DNA of 56,516 nt from JARBUG01 sp035628915. GTDB taxonomy: Bacteria > Bacillota > Sulfobacillia > Symbiobacteriales > Symbiobacteriaceae. The notes under the pieces are model-generated. The model ran no database searches and was not told where the DNA came from. It was given only the letters and a program-made list of their open reading frames with translations. Shown here one piece after another: positions 34,105 through 42,463 of the stretch (its first letter is position 1; each line of letters opens with the position of its first letter). The DNA is taken from positions 1 to 56,516 of the forward strand of contig DASPIW010000025.1 in the NCBI GenBank assembly GCA_035628915.1, given 5' to 3'. The position numbers and the translations under genes were made by a program.

Positions 34105-35208
34105 ATGAGAAGCAAGCGCTTCGTGATTTCGCTGATAGCTATCGCAATGGTTCTGACCAGCCTCTTGGGCTGTTCGCGGCAGAAGGAATCCACCGACAAC
34201 GCGAGCACCGTGACGACTACCGAAGGCGCCGGTAAGGCCCTGGTCCAGGACCAGGGGGCGGGCGGTCCCCAGCGCACCGGCAAGGAAGTCCCGCCCACGA
34301 AGAAAAAGGGGCCGATCAAAGTGGGCTTTGTTCCTACCGCCATGAACACCCATTATGACATCGTCATTGCCGGCGCCAAAGAGCGCATTGATGAACTGGG
34401 TGGTTCCGCCATCATCGATTTCGTGATCCAGGCGCCCTCCGGCCAGTCTGCCACCGCCGAGCAGGTCACGATCGTGGAGAACTGGGTGGAAAAGGGCATC
34501 GACGCGATTGCGGTGGCCACCTTTGACGACCCCGCCTTGACCCCGGTCTTTGAAAGGGCGGCCAAGAAAGGCATCCCGGTCTTCGAGTTCAACATGCCGC
34601 TGCAGATGTCGACCAACCCCTACTTCATTACCAACGTCGGCTATGATCAGCGGGCGGCGGGTGTGCTCGTCGGCAAGTGGGTGGTGGAGCACTACCCGAA
34701 CGGTGCGAAGGTGGCGGTCCTGGAAGGCCTCCCCGGCGTCCACAACGACGAGCGGTACGCGGGCTTCAAGGAAGGCATCAAGGGCCACGACAACATCAAG
34801 ATCGTCGCCTCTCAGCCGGCCGACTGGGTCCGGTCCAAGGGCCAGACGGTCATGGAGAACATTCTGACCGCGCATCCCGATGTCCAGGTCGTCTTTGGCC
34901 TGTACGACGAGATGGCCCTGGGCGCCCTGGCCACGATCCGGGCCCATAACCTGGTGGGCAAGGTGGCAGTGCTGGGTTGGGACAACACCCCTGACGCATT
35001 CGAGGCCATCAAGCGCCGCGAGATGACCGCCACCGTGGATAGCGCACCCAAGCAGATGGGCCGTGATCTGATCGACGCCATCAAGAAGTATATGATCGAC
35101 GGCGAAATGGTCCCCAAGGTAATCAACGCCGACGTCAAGATGTACGACCAGAGCAACATCGACACCATCAATCCGGATCAGCACTACCGTTACACCGGCA
35201 AGAAGTAA
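34105..35208 (+). CDS. Sugar-binding lipoprotein of CUT2 importer 2
   Basis: 367-aa substrate-binding protein. Signal peptide with lipobox SLLGC (cysteine at 23), a charged Thr/Lys-rich linker of about 40 residues, then a Peripla_BP_4 domain starting IKVGFVPTAMNTHYDIVIAGAKE. Later ligand-site segments: VATFDDPALTPVFERAAKKGIPVFEFNM and FGLYDEMALGALATI. It differs clearly from importer 1's binding protein, so the two importers likely take different ligands. ATG at 34105 behind gaggag. Confidence 0.92.
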   Translation: MRSKRFVISLIAIAMVLTSLLGCSRQKESTDNASTVTTTEGAGKALVQDQGAGGPQRTGKEVPPTKKKGPIKVGFVPTAMNTHYDIVIAGAKERIDELGGSAIIDFVIQAPSGQSATAEQVTIVENWVEKGIDAIAVATFDDPALTPVFERAAKKGIPVFEFNMPLQMSTNPYFITNVGYDQRAAGVLVGKWVVEHYPNGAKVAVLEGLPGVHNDERYAGFKEGIKGHDNIKIVASQPADWVRSKGQTVMENILTAHPDVQVVFGLYDEMALGALATIRAHNLVGKVAVLGWDNTPDAFEAIKRREMTATVDSAPKQMGRDLIDAIKKYMIDGEMVPKVINADVKMYDQSNIDTINPDQHYRYTGKK

Positions 35209-35218
35209 AGCAGGCGGC

Positions 35219-35240
35219 GGGGGAGCCGTGGCGCTCCCCC
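35219..35240 (+). other. Hairpin between binding-protein and ATPase genes
   Basis: Perfect 8-bp stem (35219-35226 with 35233-35240) with a 6-base loop, 11 bp after the binding-protein stop. Such hairpins often stabilise the upstream mRNA or cause partial termination, giving more binding protein than membrane components. Confidence 0.45.
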
Positions 35241-35266
35241 TTCTGCAACCTGGGAGGAAAATGACA

Positions 35267-36763
35267 ATGGCAGGTCCCGCCCTCGAAATGCGCCGCATCA
35301 GCAAGCGCTTTCCCGGCGTGGTAGCCCTGGAAGAGGTGGACCTGAAGGTCTACCCCGGAGAGGTGCTGGGGCTGGTCGGCGAAAACGGCGCCGGGAAATC
35401 CACGCTGATGAAGATCTTGGCGGGCGCTTACCCCAGGGATTCTGGGCAGATCCTGATTCAGGGCAGTGAGGTTGAGATCGGCAGCACCCGGCGGGCCCGT
35501 GAACTGGGCATCTCCATCATCTATCAGGAGCTGGCCCTGTTCCCCGACCTGGACGCCGTGGAAAACGTCTTCCTGGCCCGGGAAGAAAAGGGTCACTTTG
35601 GCCTCCTGAACCGGGCGGAGATGGAGCGGCGGGTCGGAGAGCTGCTGGAGCTGTTCGGCCTGGCGATTCCGTTCGACACTCCGGTGCGACGGCTGACCAT
35701 GGCCCAGCGGCAGATCATTGAGATCATCCGAGCCCTGAGCCGGGACGCTTCCATCATCGTCATGGATGAGCCCACCGCCGCTCTGGAGGAGGTGGACCGT
35801 GAGCACCTCTACCAGGCGGTCAAGACTCTCCGGCAGCGGGGCGTCGCGGTCATTTACGTCTCGCACCAGCTGGAGGAGCTCCTGCACATCTGCGACCGGG
35901 TAACCGTGCTGCGGGACGGCCACAAGGTGGCTGACATGCCGGTTTCACAGGTCGACGTCACCCAGTTGATCCAACTGATGGTGGGGCGCACCATCCGTCA
36001 GCAGTACCCCAAGGAGCCGCTGCCTTTGGGGGCGACGGTCCTCACCGTTCGGGGCGCCACTAACCGCAGGTTCTTCACCGGCGTGGATTTGGCGCTGCGG
36101 AGAGGGGAGGTAGTGGGGCTGGCCGGTCTGTCCGGTTCGGGCAAGTCGGAGTTCGCCCGTGCCCTCGTGGGATTAATTCCACTGGAGTCCGGGGAAGTCC
36201 GGGTGCAGGAGCGGCCAGTGGATCTCTCTAGTCCTCGGGCCGCTGTGCAGAGCGGCATTGCGTTCTTGCCGGCGGACCGGAAGGGGGAGGGCCTCTTCCT
36301 GGATCACACCGTCGGCTCGAACATGAATATCGCGGTCCTGCATCGCCTGGGGCGACTCCTGATCTCGGCCCGCCGGGAGTCAGCGTTGGCGGACCAGTAC
36401 ATCCGGGAGCTTGGCATCCGGACCCCCAGCGGCGGACAGATCGTGCAGAACCTCTCCGGGGGCAACCAGCAGAAGGTGATGCTGGCCCGGTGGCTGGCCA
36501 CGGAACCACAGATTCTTGTGCTGGAGGAGCCAACCCGGGGCATCGATGTCAACGCCAAGGTGGAGGTCTACCGGCTGATCGTGGAGTTTGCCAGGAACGG
36601 CGGCGCGGTACTGCTGGTCTCGTCCGAGTCGTCGGAGCTATTGGGGATGTGCGACCGAATCCTGGTGATGTTTGAGGGTGGGGCCGCTGCCCACCTTACT
36701 GCAAAGGAGGCCTCCGATGAGAAGCTCGCAGCCTACTCCCTCGGTTCCGGCGTCCGGGCCTAG
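35267..36763 (+). CDS. CUT2 sugar ABC transporter ATPase (importer 2)
   Basis: 498-aa double ATPase. First domain: GENGAGKST, LTMAQRQIIEIIRAL, IIVMDEPTAAL. Second domain: GLSGSGKSEFARAL, LSGGNQQKVMLARWL, and Walker B ending LVLEEPTRGID, where the usual aspartate is a glutamate. ATG at 35267 is preferred over 35261 because gggagg lies 9 bases upstream. The 3' end overlaps the permease start by 47 bp. Confidence 0.94.
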   Translation: MAGPALEMRRISKRFPGVVALEEVDLKVYPGEVLGLVGENGAGKSTLMKILAGAYPRDSGQILIQGSEVEIGSTRRARELGISIIYQELALFPDLDAVENVFLAREEKGHFGLLNRAEMERRVGELLELFGLAIPFDTPVRRLTMAQRQIIEIIRALSRDASIIVMDEPTAALEEVDREHLYQAVKTLRQRGVAVIYVSHQLEELLHICDRVTVLRDGHKVADMPVSQVDVTQLIQLMVGRTIRQQYPKEPLPLGATVLTVRGATNRRFFTGVDLALRRGEVVGLAGLSGSGKSEFARALVGLIPLESGEVRVQERPVDLSSPRAAVQSGIAFLPADRKGEGLFLDHTVGSNMNIAVLHRLGRLLISARRESALADQYIRELGIRTPSGGQIVQNLSGGNQQKVMLARWLATEPQILVLEEPTRGIDVNAKVEVYRLIVEFARNGGAVLLVSSESSELLGMCDRILVMFEGGAAAHLTAKEASDEKLAAYSLGSGVRA

Positions 36764-37727
36764 CGTGCCCGTCCCCCCGCCATTGCGGCTGGGCAAGCTC
36801 CTCGGAAATAACGCCGGCCTGATCCTTGCCTTTGTGTTGCTCAGCGTCGCATTGGCCATCGCCAATCCGGCCTTTCTGAAGCTGAGCAACCTGACCAACG
36901 TGGCCCGGCAGTCCATCTTCGTGGGGATCATCGGTCTGGGCATGACCTTCGTCATCGCCTCGGGGGGCATCGACCTCTCGGTCGGTGCCGTCTTCGCAAT
37001 TTGCGGCGCCGTCACCGCCGACTTGATCCTCGCCGGCCTTCCGGTGCCGCTGGCGCTCCTGGCGGCGCTAGGGGTGGGCGCCGTGGTCGGCATGATCAAC
37101 GGCTTCCTGGTGGCCCGACTCAAGATTGCGGACTTCATTGCCACGCTGGCGACCATGAGCATTCTCCGTGGCTTGATTATGGTCTATACCCGAGGCGTGC
37201 CATTCTTTGGCGTCCGGGCGGAAAGCTTCAAGTGGCTGGGCCAGGGCTACATCGGCCCGATTCCTGTGCCGGTGGTGCTGACGGCGCTCCTGGCGGTGGT
37301 CGCCCATGTCGTAATCACTCGCACCGCCTTCGGTCGCCACGTCTGCGCCATCGGCAGTAACCAGGAGGCCGCCCGGCTGGTGGGTGTCAACATGCAGGGC
37401 GTCAAGATTTCCGTCTACACCCTGACGGCGGTATTGGCGGCCTTTTCTGGCATTCTGCTCACCTCTCGCATGGAGGCAGCCATGCCGGAGTCCGGCCTGG
37501 GCTACGAACTGGATGTCATTGCAGCCACAGTCATCGGCGGAACGAGCCTCTCCGGCGGCCGGGGCAACATTCTGGGGACGGTCATTGGCGCACTCATCAT
37601 GGCCATCGTCCGCAACGGCCTGAATCTGCTGGACATCAGCACCTTCTGGCATCAAGTGGTCATCGGCTCCATCATCCTGGTGGCGGTGGGCCTCGATCGG
37701 CTGAGCACGATCCGGAGTCGCAAATAG
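36717..37727 (+). CDS. CUT2 sugar ABC transporter permease (importer 2)
   Basis: 336-aa RbsC-like permease. A proline/serine-rich cytoplasmic N-terminus precedes the helices; IGLGMTFVIASGGIDLSVGAVFAI (about residue 75) and VIAATVIGGTSLSGGRGNILGTVIGAL (about 265) are the family motifs. ATG at 36717 follows aaggagg inside the ATPase gene. Confidence 0.95.
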   Translation: MRSSQPTPSVPASGPSVPVPPPLRLGKLLGNNAGLILAFVLLSVALAIANPAFLKLSNLTNVARQSIFVGIIGLGMTFVIASGGIDLSVGAVFAICGAVTADLILAGLPVPLALLAALGVGAVVGMINGFLVARLKIADFIATLATMSILRGLIMVYTRGVPFFGVRAESFKWLGQGYIGPIPVPVVLTALLAVVAHVVITRTAFGRHVCAIGSNQEAARLVGVNMQGVKISVYTLTAVLAAFSGILLTSRMEAAMPESGLGYELDVIAATVIGGTSLSGGRGNILGTVIGALIMAIVRNGLNLLDISTFWHQVVIGSIILVAVGLDRLSTIRSRK

Positions 37728-37741
37728 AGGGGGATTTGCAG

Positions 37742-39628
37742 ATGGACGCACGGATTTATTATGTGGATCTGACCGCCGGCGAGATTTGGACGGAAGCGCT
37801 GCCTGACGCCGAGCGCCAGAAGCTGCCCGGCGGCTCGGGACTGGCGGCCAGCCTGGTGATGCGGCATACCCCAAAGGGCGCCGATCCCCTCGGCCCCGAG
37901 AACACGCTGGTGATGGCCGTCGGCCCGGTCACCGGCATGCCCATCGCCGGCCAGAGCCGCATGAACGCAGCGGCCAAGTCGCCGCTCACCGGTGGGATTG
38001 CCGACGCACAAGCGGGCGGCTACTTCCCCGCCGAGATGGCCATGGCCGGGGCGGATGCCGTCGTCTTCCTGGGTCGGTCGCCCAAGCCCGTCTACTTGTA
38101 CATTCGGGACGGCGAGGCCGAACTGCGGCCGGCGGAGCACCTTTGGGGCAAGGTGACCGGTGAGGCCGAGGCGGCCATCCGGGCGGAGCTGGACGATGAG
38201 AAGATCGAGGTGGCACAGATTGGGCCCGCCGGCGAGAACCTGGTCAAGTTTGCCGCCATCATCAACATGGCCAATCGGGCCAACGGCCGCACTGGCCTGG
38301 GTGCAGTGATGGGCAGCAAGAACCTGAAGGCGGTGGCGGTCCGGGGCACACGACCCCTGAAACCGGTCCATGCCGACGGGTTCCGTGCCCTGTTTGGTCG
38401 GGTCAAGGAGCTGGAGGAAGCCAACGCGGGCTATACCTACTTCAGCAAGTACGGCACTCCGGGCATTTTGGAGTCTCAGGATGCCAGCGGTGGCCTGCCC
38501 ACCCGCAACTGGGCAGCCGGCACCTTCGCCGAGGCGCAGTTGCTCTCGGGCGAGCGGCTCTATGACGAGTTCATGCGGGAGCGGGATACCTGCTACGCCT
38601 GCCCGGTTAAGTGCAAGCGGGTTACCGACAAGCCCGCGGGTGTCGATCCGGTTTACGGGGGGCCGGAGTACGAGAGCATCGCGGCCCTCGGGTCGTACTG
38701 CGGCCACTCTGACTTGGCCGCCGTCATCCGGGCCAACGAGATCTGCAACAAGTACGGGCTGGATACCATCTCCACCGGTGCGATCATCGCCTGGGCCATG
38801 GAGGCCTTCGAGAAGGGGCTGATCACCCCCGCCCAGACCGGCGGCATCGACCTGCGCTTCGGCAATGCCGAGGCCGTGGTAAAAGTGGCGGAACTGATTG
38901 CCCGGCGGGAGGGCATCGGTGATCTGCTGGCCGAGGGGATGGAGGAAGCTGCCCGGCGGGTAGGAGGCGGGTCTGAAGCGTTCGCCGTCCATGCAAAGGG
39001 CAACCCCTTCCCGGCCCATATGCCCCAGGTGAAGCGTTCCCTGGCCCTGGTCTACGCGGTCAACCCTTACGGGGCCGATCACCAGTCCTCCGAGCACGAC
39101 CCAGCCCTGGAGTCCAAGCCCGGTACCCTGGGCCGACAACGCCTGGAGCATCTTGGCTTCACTGATCAGATCGGCAGCCGCAAGCTCACCCCGGAGAAAG
39201 TCCGGTTCGCGTACTTGACTCAGTGTTTCTACGCGGCCTTGGATACCCTCTCCCTCTGCCATTTCGTATGGGGCCCGTTCTGGCAACTCTTTGGGCCCGA
39301 AGAGACCGTGGAGCTAATCCGGGTGGCCACGGGCTGGAGATTCGACCTCGAGCGACTGATGAAGATCGGTGAGCGGCGGCTCAACCTGCACCGGGCGTTC
39401 AACGCCCGCGAGGGGTTGGATCGACGCCACGACAAGCTGCCCCGGCGGGCCTTCGAGCCGCTGACCGGCGGCATTTCTGACGGTGAGGCCGTAGACGAAA
39501 CGGAGCTGGAGCGGGCCAAGGACCTGTACTATCAGATGGCTGGCTGGGACGTTGCCACCGGCGTTCCGACCCGAGCGAAGCTGGCGGAGTTGGATTTGGA
39601 GTGGGTGGCCCCCATGCTGGGCCGGTAG
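37742..39628 (+). CDS. aor: Aldehyde:ferredoxin oxidoreductase (tungsten family)
   Basis: 628-aa tungstopterin enzyme that oxidises aldehydes to acids with ferredoxin as acceptor. N-terminal domain (DARIYYVDLTAGEIW, LPGGSGLAASLV, VAVGPVTGMPIAGQSR, SPLTGGIADA) and the domain 2/3 region with CYACPVKCKR (about residue 283) plus a fourth cysteine in LSLCHFVWG (about 505) for the 4Fe-4S cluster. Length is standard. ATG at 37742 behind gaggggg. As last gene of the cluster it may oxidise the aldehyde released by the HpcH-type aldolase, making reduced ferredoxin. It supports anaerobic metabolism. Confidence 0.93.
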   Translation: MDARIYYVDLTAGEIWTEALPDAERQKLPGGSGLAASLVMRHTPKGADPLGPENTLVMAVGPVTGMPIAGQSRMNAAAKSPLTGGIADAQAGGYFPAEMAMAGADAVVFLGRSPKPVYLYIRDGEAELRPAEHLWGKVTGEAEAAIRAELDDEKIEVAQIGPAGENLVKFAAIINMANRANGRTGLGAVMGSKNLKAVAVRGTRPLKPVHADGFRALFGRVKELEEANAGYTYFSKYGTPGILESQDASGGLPTRNWAAGTFAEAQLLSGERLYDEFMRERDTCYACPVKCKRVTDKPAGVDPVYGGPEYESIAALGSYCGHSDLAAVIRANEICNKYGLDTISTGAIIAWAMEAFEKGLITPAQTGGIDLRFGNAEAVVKVAELIARREGIGDLLAEGMEEAARRVGGGSEAFAVHAKGNPFPAHMPQVKRSLALVYAVNPYGADHQSSEHDPALESKPGTLGRQRLEHLGFTDQIGSRKLTPEKVRFAYLTQCFYAALDTLSLCHFVWGPFWQLFGPEETVELIRVATGWRFDLERLMKIGERRLNLHRAFNAREGLDRRHDKLPRRAFEPLTGGISDGEAVDETELERAKDLYYQMAGWDVATGVPTRAKLAELDLEWVAPMLGR

Positions 39629-39669
39629 TCGAGAACTGGGTGGACGCGCGAATTCCCAAGGCGCACTGG

Positions 39670-39699
39670 AGGGCCGTAGAGCTAGATCTCTGCGGCCCT
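39670..39699 (+). terminator. Terminator closing the sugar-catabolic cluster
   Basis: 12-bp stem with one G-T pair (39670-39681 with 39688-39699) and a 6-base loop, 41 bp after the aldehyde oxidoreductase stop and before a convergent gene. Confidence 0.7.
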
Positions 39700-39743
39700 T
39701 CCACAATGGGTGGTTATAGCTCCGAATACCCCTGCGCTCGCAC

Positions 39744-40493
39744 TCATTTCGGTGCGAAGCGCGCCAGGGCCAGCCATGCCCCGGGGCGCCAGTCGCCCGG
39801 GGCCAGCCGGGGATCCAGGTGAAAGAGGAGCCCCGCAGAGCCCAGCCACCCCATGAGCACGACCATGGCGACCAGGGACGCGGCAAATGCCGCCCCCGGG
39901 GGCGGCAGGCCATGCACCTGGCGGGCCGTCTGCCACAAGACGGTCAGGAGCCACCCCAATGCCAGGAGATGTCCGAGGCCCGGCCCGGGCACGCCCACCA
40001 CCGCCGGCAGGGGCAGGAAAACGTGAACGTAGTTGGTCAGACTGATGGAAATCATGGTGAACATGGCGATGCCCGCAATCTGCAGGACGTGCCGGAAGGC
40101 GCCCTTTCCGCCTGCCGCCCGGCAGACGAGGTGCAGAACGCCCCCCGCAGCCAGCCAGATGATGAGGACGCAGAGGATCTTCAGCAGGACAAAAGGCCCC
40201 CCGTAGCGGGCATGCCACTGGGCTCGTCCAATCAGTGAGAGCAATTCTCCCTGCCGTCCCGTCAGCAGATAGTACCAGAAACCATCCAGCAGGGCCTGCG
40301 CCAGCCCCATCGCTGCCAGCCTGAGGGCCAGCCGCAGCAGGCCGGGGTCCGCTTTCAGCACCAGGGCGACGCCGGCGGCGGGCCGAAGCAGCATGGCGAT
40401 AAACTGCCGAAACGGTGACGGGGGTATGAAAGGCCTGGGCCGGATGACCGTCAGCGTCCGTCCGCCCCTAGTAAATGGCCTGCGCTCCGACAT
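39744..40493 (-). CDS. Yip1-like polytopic membrane protein
   Basis: 249 aa with five predicted helices (about 50-70, 95-120, 130-150, 165-185, 205-225) after a proline-rich N-terminus, the pattern of the bacterial YIP1/DUF1282 group (FRHVLQIAGIAMF, then a hydrophobic helix pair). It overlaps the prenyltransferase gene by 26 bp and is translated after it. Function unknown; a role in membrane or lipid handling is only suggested by position. Confidence 0.65.
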   Translation of the reverse strand: MSERRPFTRGGRTLTVIRPRPFIPPSPFRQFIAMLLRPAAGVALVLKADPGLLRLALRLAAMGLAQALLDGFWYYLLTGRQGELLSLIGRAQWHARYGGPFVLLKILCVLIIWLAAGGVLHLVCRAAGGKGAFRHVLQIAGIAMFTMISISLTNYVHVFLPLPAVVGVPGPGLGHLLALGWLLTVLWQTARQVHGLPPPGAAFAASLVAMVVLMGWLGSAGLLFHLDPRLAPGDWRPGAWLALARFAPK

Positions 40494-41385
40494 ACAGCGC
40501 CGTCACCCCCATGTAGATGATCACCGCATGGTCGTAGGCCCGGCGGGCCGTTTCCGGGCTCCGGTCCGCGGCGAGGCGGTGCAGTACGGAAAGGTTGGCC
40601 CCCAGGGGTAGAAAGAACACAGCGATCACTTTCTCGTGCACGCCGATGGTGTGGATCAGGAGGAAAAGGGCCAGCAGATAGGCACCGACGACCGCGGCCA
40701 TGTTGATGTAGACGGCAGCCCGGATGCCCACCAGTATCGGTAGGGTACGCACGCCTGCCGCCCGGTCGGCATCGGGCTCCTGAAACTCCTTGATCAGGCT
40801 GACGGCGGCGGCCAGCACCCCAAGGGCGCCGGCCGAGAGGAGGCCCACCTCGGTCGCACCTGTCTGGGCGATCAAGCCACCGGTGATCGCCAGGGTTGCG
40901 CCGCCTCCGACGATCAAATGTGCCGCTGTGCCCAGCCCCCGGAAACGGAGCGGCGGCAGGGAGTAGGCGTTGCCGAGGCCCGCTCCAATCAGGGCCAGCG
41001 TCATCGCCTGCCGGCTCCCCTCGGCCAGCACCAGCAGGAAGGCCAGGGCCTGGGCGCCCAGCGCCCAGCGTAAGGCAACGGTAGGGCGCATCCGGCAGTC
41101 GGGCGCCGGGCGCCCGGGGTCGCCGATGGCGTTAACCGAACGGTCGGCAATCTCCGCGATGATGGCCGTGCCGACCCAGAGCAGCCCCACCACCAGGGCG
41201 GCGCCCACCGCATGCGCGAGCGACCAGATGCGGGGCGGCGACTGCAGAAGCCTGCCCAGGCGGGTTTCGGGAAAGGCCGGGCTCAGGAAATCGGGGGAGA
41301 GAACGGCGCCCGCCAGGGCGAGCCCGCACATCAGCATGAGAATTCGGGGTTTGCCCATCGCCAGCAGGAGCCGGAGTTTTGCCAC
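40468..41385 (-). CDS. UbiA-family prenyltransferase
   Basis: 305-aa membrane protein with about eight helices. The first aspartate-rich motif appears altered: IIAEIADRSVNAIGDPGRP replaces the usual NDxxDxxxD. The second motif region is KEFQEPDADRAAGVRTLPILVG (acidic residues at E, D and D), followed by the typical RTLP. Such enzymes attach prenyl chains to aromatic or other acceptors; the altered first motif leaves activity uncertain. GTG at 41385 has a gggagggg site. Confidence 0.8.
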   Translation of the reverse strand: MAKLRLLLAMGKPRILMLMCGLALAGAVLSPDFLSPAFPETRLGRLLQSPPRIWSLAHAVGAALVVGLLWVGTAIIAEIADRSVNAIGDPGRPAPDCRMRPTVALRWALGAQALAFLLVLAEGSRQAMTLALIGAGLGNAYSLPPLRFRGLGTAAHLIVGGGATLAITGGLIAQTGATEVGLLSAGALGVLAAAVSLIKEFQEPDADRAAGVRTLPILVGIRAAVYINMAAVVGAYLLALFLLIHTIGVHEKVIAVFFLPLGANLSVLHRLAADRSPETARRAYDHAVIIYMGVTALYVGAQAIY

Positions 41386-41589
41386 GTCAGGCCCCTCCCA
41401 TCCAGAACAGTACTGGAGGCGATTCGGCGCGAAGGGAGCGGGCTCCCGCGCCAATGGCAAAATTCACCTGCAGGCGCGGTGGGCGGTTTGACTTCCGCAT
41501 AGGAGTTTCCTATAATTGTCGGTAAACATGGGACGGGCAGGGGTTGGTCCCACCGGGGCAAGCCCCAGGTGGGGAAGGAGGCGAAAGGC

Positions 41590-42030
41590 ATGTCGGAGCG
41601 GCGGTTTACGCCAGCGGAAGTAAACAAACTGATTCCCGAACTGGAAGCGGTCATCAAGTCGCTGCGCAACCTGGAGGGAGAGATTCAGGAGAAGGAGTGG
41701 CGGCTCAAGCAGGCCAAGGTGGAGGCCCGCAGGGCAGGCCTGACCGCAGAGGACGCCTTCCTCAAGGACGAGGCGGAAATCGACTTCCTGCGCATTTTGG
41801 CCCAGGGGCAGTTCGAGCGCGTCCGGGCGCTGGGCGGCGAAGTGAAGGGCGGCTATCTAGTGGATTTTCCGGGCCGGATTGAGGGCCAGGACGTTCTGCT
41901 CTGCTGGAAGCCCGGCGAGCCGACGGTCCAGTGGTTCCACGGCCTGTACGAAGGCATGATGGGCCGCAAGCCCATTCCGGAAGACGCGCTGGAACAGCCG
42001 GAGCTTGATGACGGATCGGAGGGCCGCTAG
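41590..42030 (+). CDS. DUF2203 family protein
   Basis: 146 aa. Starts with MSERRFTPAEVNKLIPELE and a coiled-coil helix (EAVIKSLRNLEGEIQEKEWRLKQ in short form EKEWRLKQAK), then the family signature GGEVKGGYLVDFPG and LLCWKPGEPTVQWFHGLYEGMMGRKPI. Function is not established; in many Firmicutes and Deinococcus-group genomes it is encoded as a free-standing gene. Ribosome site gaaggagg. Overlaps the next gene by one base (tag/gtg). Confidence 0.88.
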   Translation: MSERRFTPAEVNKLIPELEAVIKSLRNLEGEIQEKEWRLKQAKVEARRAGLTAEDAFLKDEAEIDFLRILAQGQFERVRALGGEVKGGYLVDFPGRIEGQDVLLCWKPGEPTVQWFHGLYEGMMGRKPIPEDALEQPELDDGSEGR

Positions 42031-42365
42031 TGGGCAAACTGCATTCCATTCGCGGCGGCCGCCGGCCCGGATTCAGTTCGCAGCTCATGTCGCGGGAGCC
42101 CGCCTGGGAGATTCGCCAGATCTATGGACCCGAAGGGGAACTGGCCGGCGACCTGATTGTGATGTACACCCCCGCCGTGGTGCGGGCGGTCGTCATATTG
42201 CGCACCGTTCCGGCGGATAACGAGTGGGAGATGCTGGACACCTGGGTGCTGGCCCAGATCGACAACTATGAGCGGCGCTACGTTGTCGACTACTATGAAG
42301 GCAGGTACGTCACGGGCGTCGAAGGACCGCCGGAGCGGCCCGCCGAACCGGATTACGATGTGTAA
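42030..42365 (+). CDS. Conserved-looking 111-aa protein of unknown function
   Basis: Begins GTG overlapping the DUF2203 stop, so it is co-translated with it. Basic N-terminus (KLHSIRGGRRPGF), then a predicted beta-rich core (LIVMYTPAVVRAVVILRTV, WEMLDTWVLAQI) and an acidic, proline-rich tail. No family recognised. The pairing with DUF2203 may indicate joint function. Confidence 0.7.
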   Translation: MGKLHSIRGGRRPGFSSQLMSREPAWEIRQIYGPEGELAGDLIVMYTPAVVRAVVILRTVPADNEWEMLDTWVLAQIDNYERRYVVDYYEGRYVTGVEGPPERPAEPDYDV

Positions 42366-42372
42366 GAAGACC

Positions 42373-42415
42373 AACAGCCCCCGCATGCCCAGAGTAAGGC
42401 AGTGCGGGGGCTGTT
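42373..42415 (+). terminator. Terminator after the DUF2203 operon
   Basis: Perfect 13-bp stem (42373-42385 with 42403-42415) with a 17-base loop, 7 bp after the stop codon. Confidence 0.8.
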
Positions 42416-42430
42416 GCCTATGACGGACTT

Positions 42431-42458
42431 GAGGCCCTCAGCTTGCGCTGAGGGCCTC
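42431..42458 (-). terminator. Terminator after the chemotaxis-like gene
   Basis: Perfect 12-bp stem (42431-42442 with 42447-42458), ttgc loop, just beyond the stop of the minus-strand gene at 42464. Together with the previous hairpin it separates convergent units. Confidence 0.75.
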
Positions 42459-42463
42459 CCGGG

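Noticed and set aside
37652..39286. 544-codon open frame on the minus strand
   Set aside because: Antisense to the aldehyde:ferredoxin oxidoreductase, whose motifs are clear on the plus strand.
20336..39628. Annotation as a standard myo-inositol operon
   Set aside because: IolG, IolE and IolD are not present in the window, and five extra enzymes are not part of that pathway.
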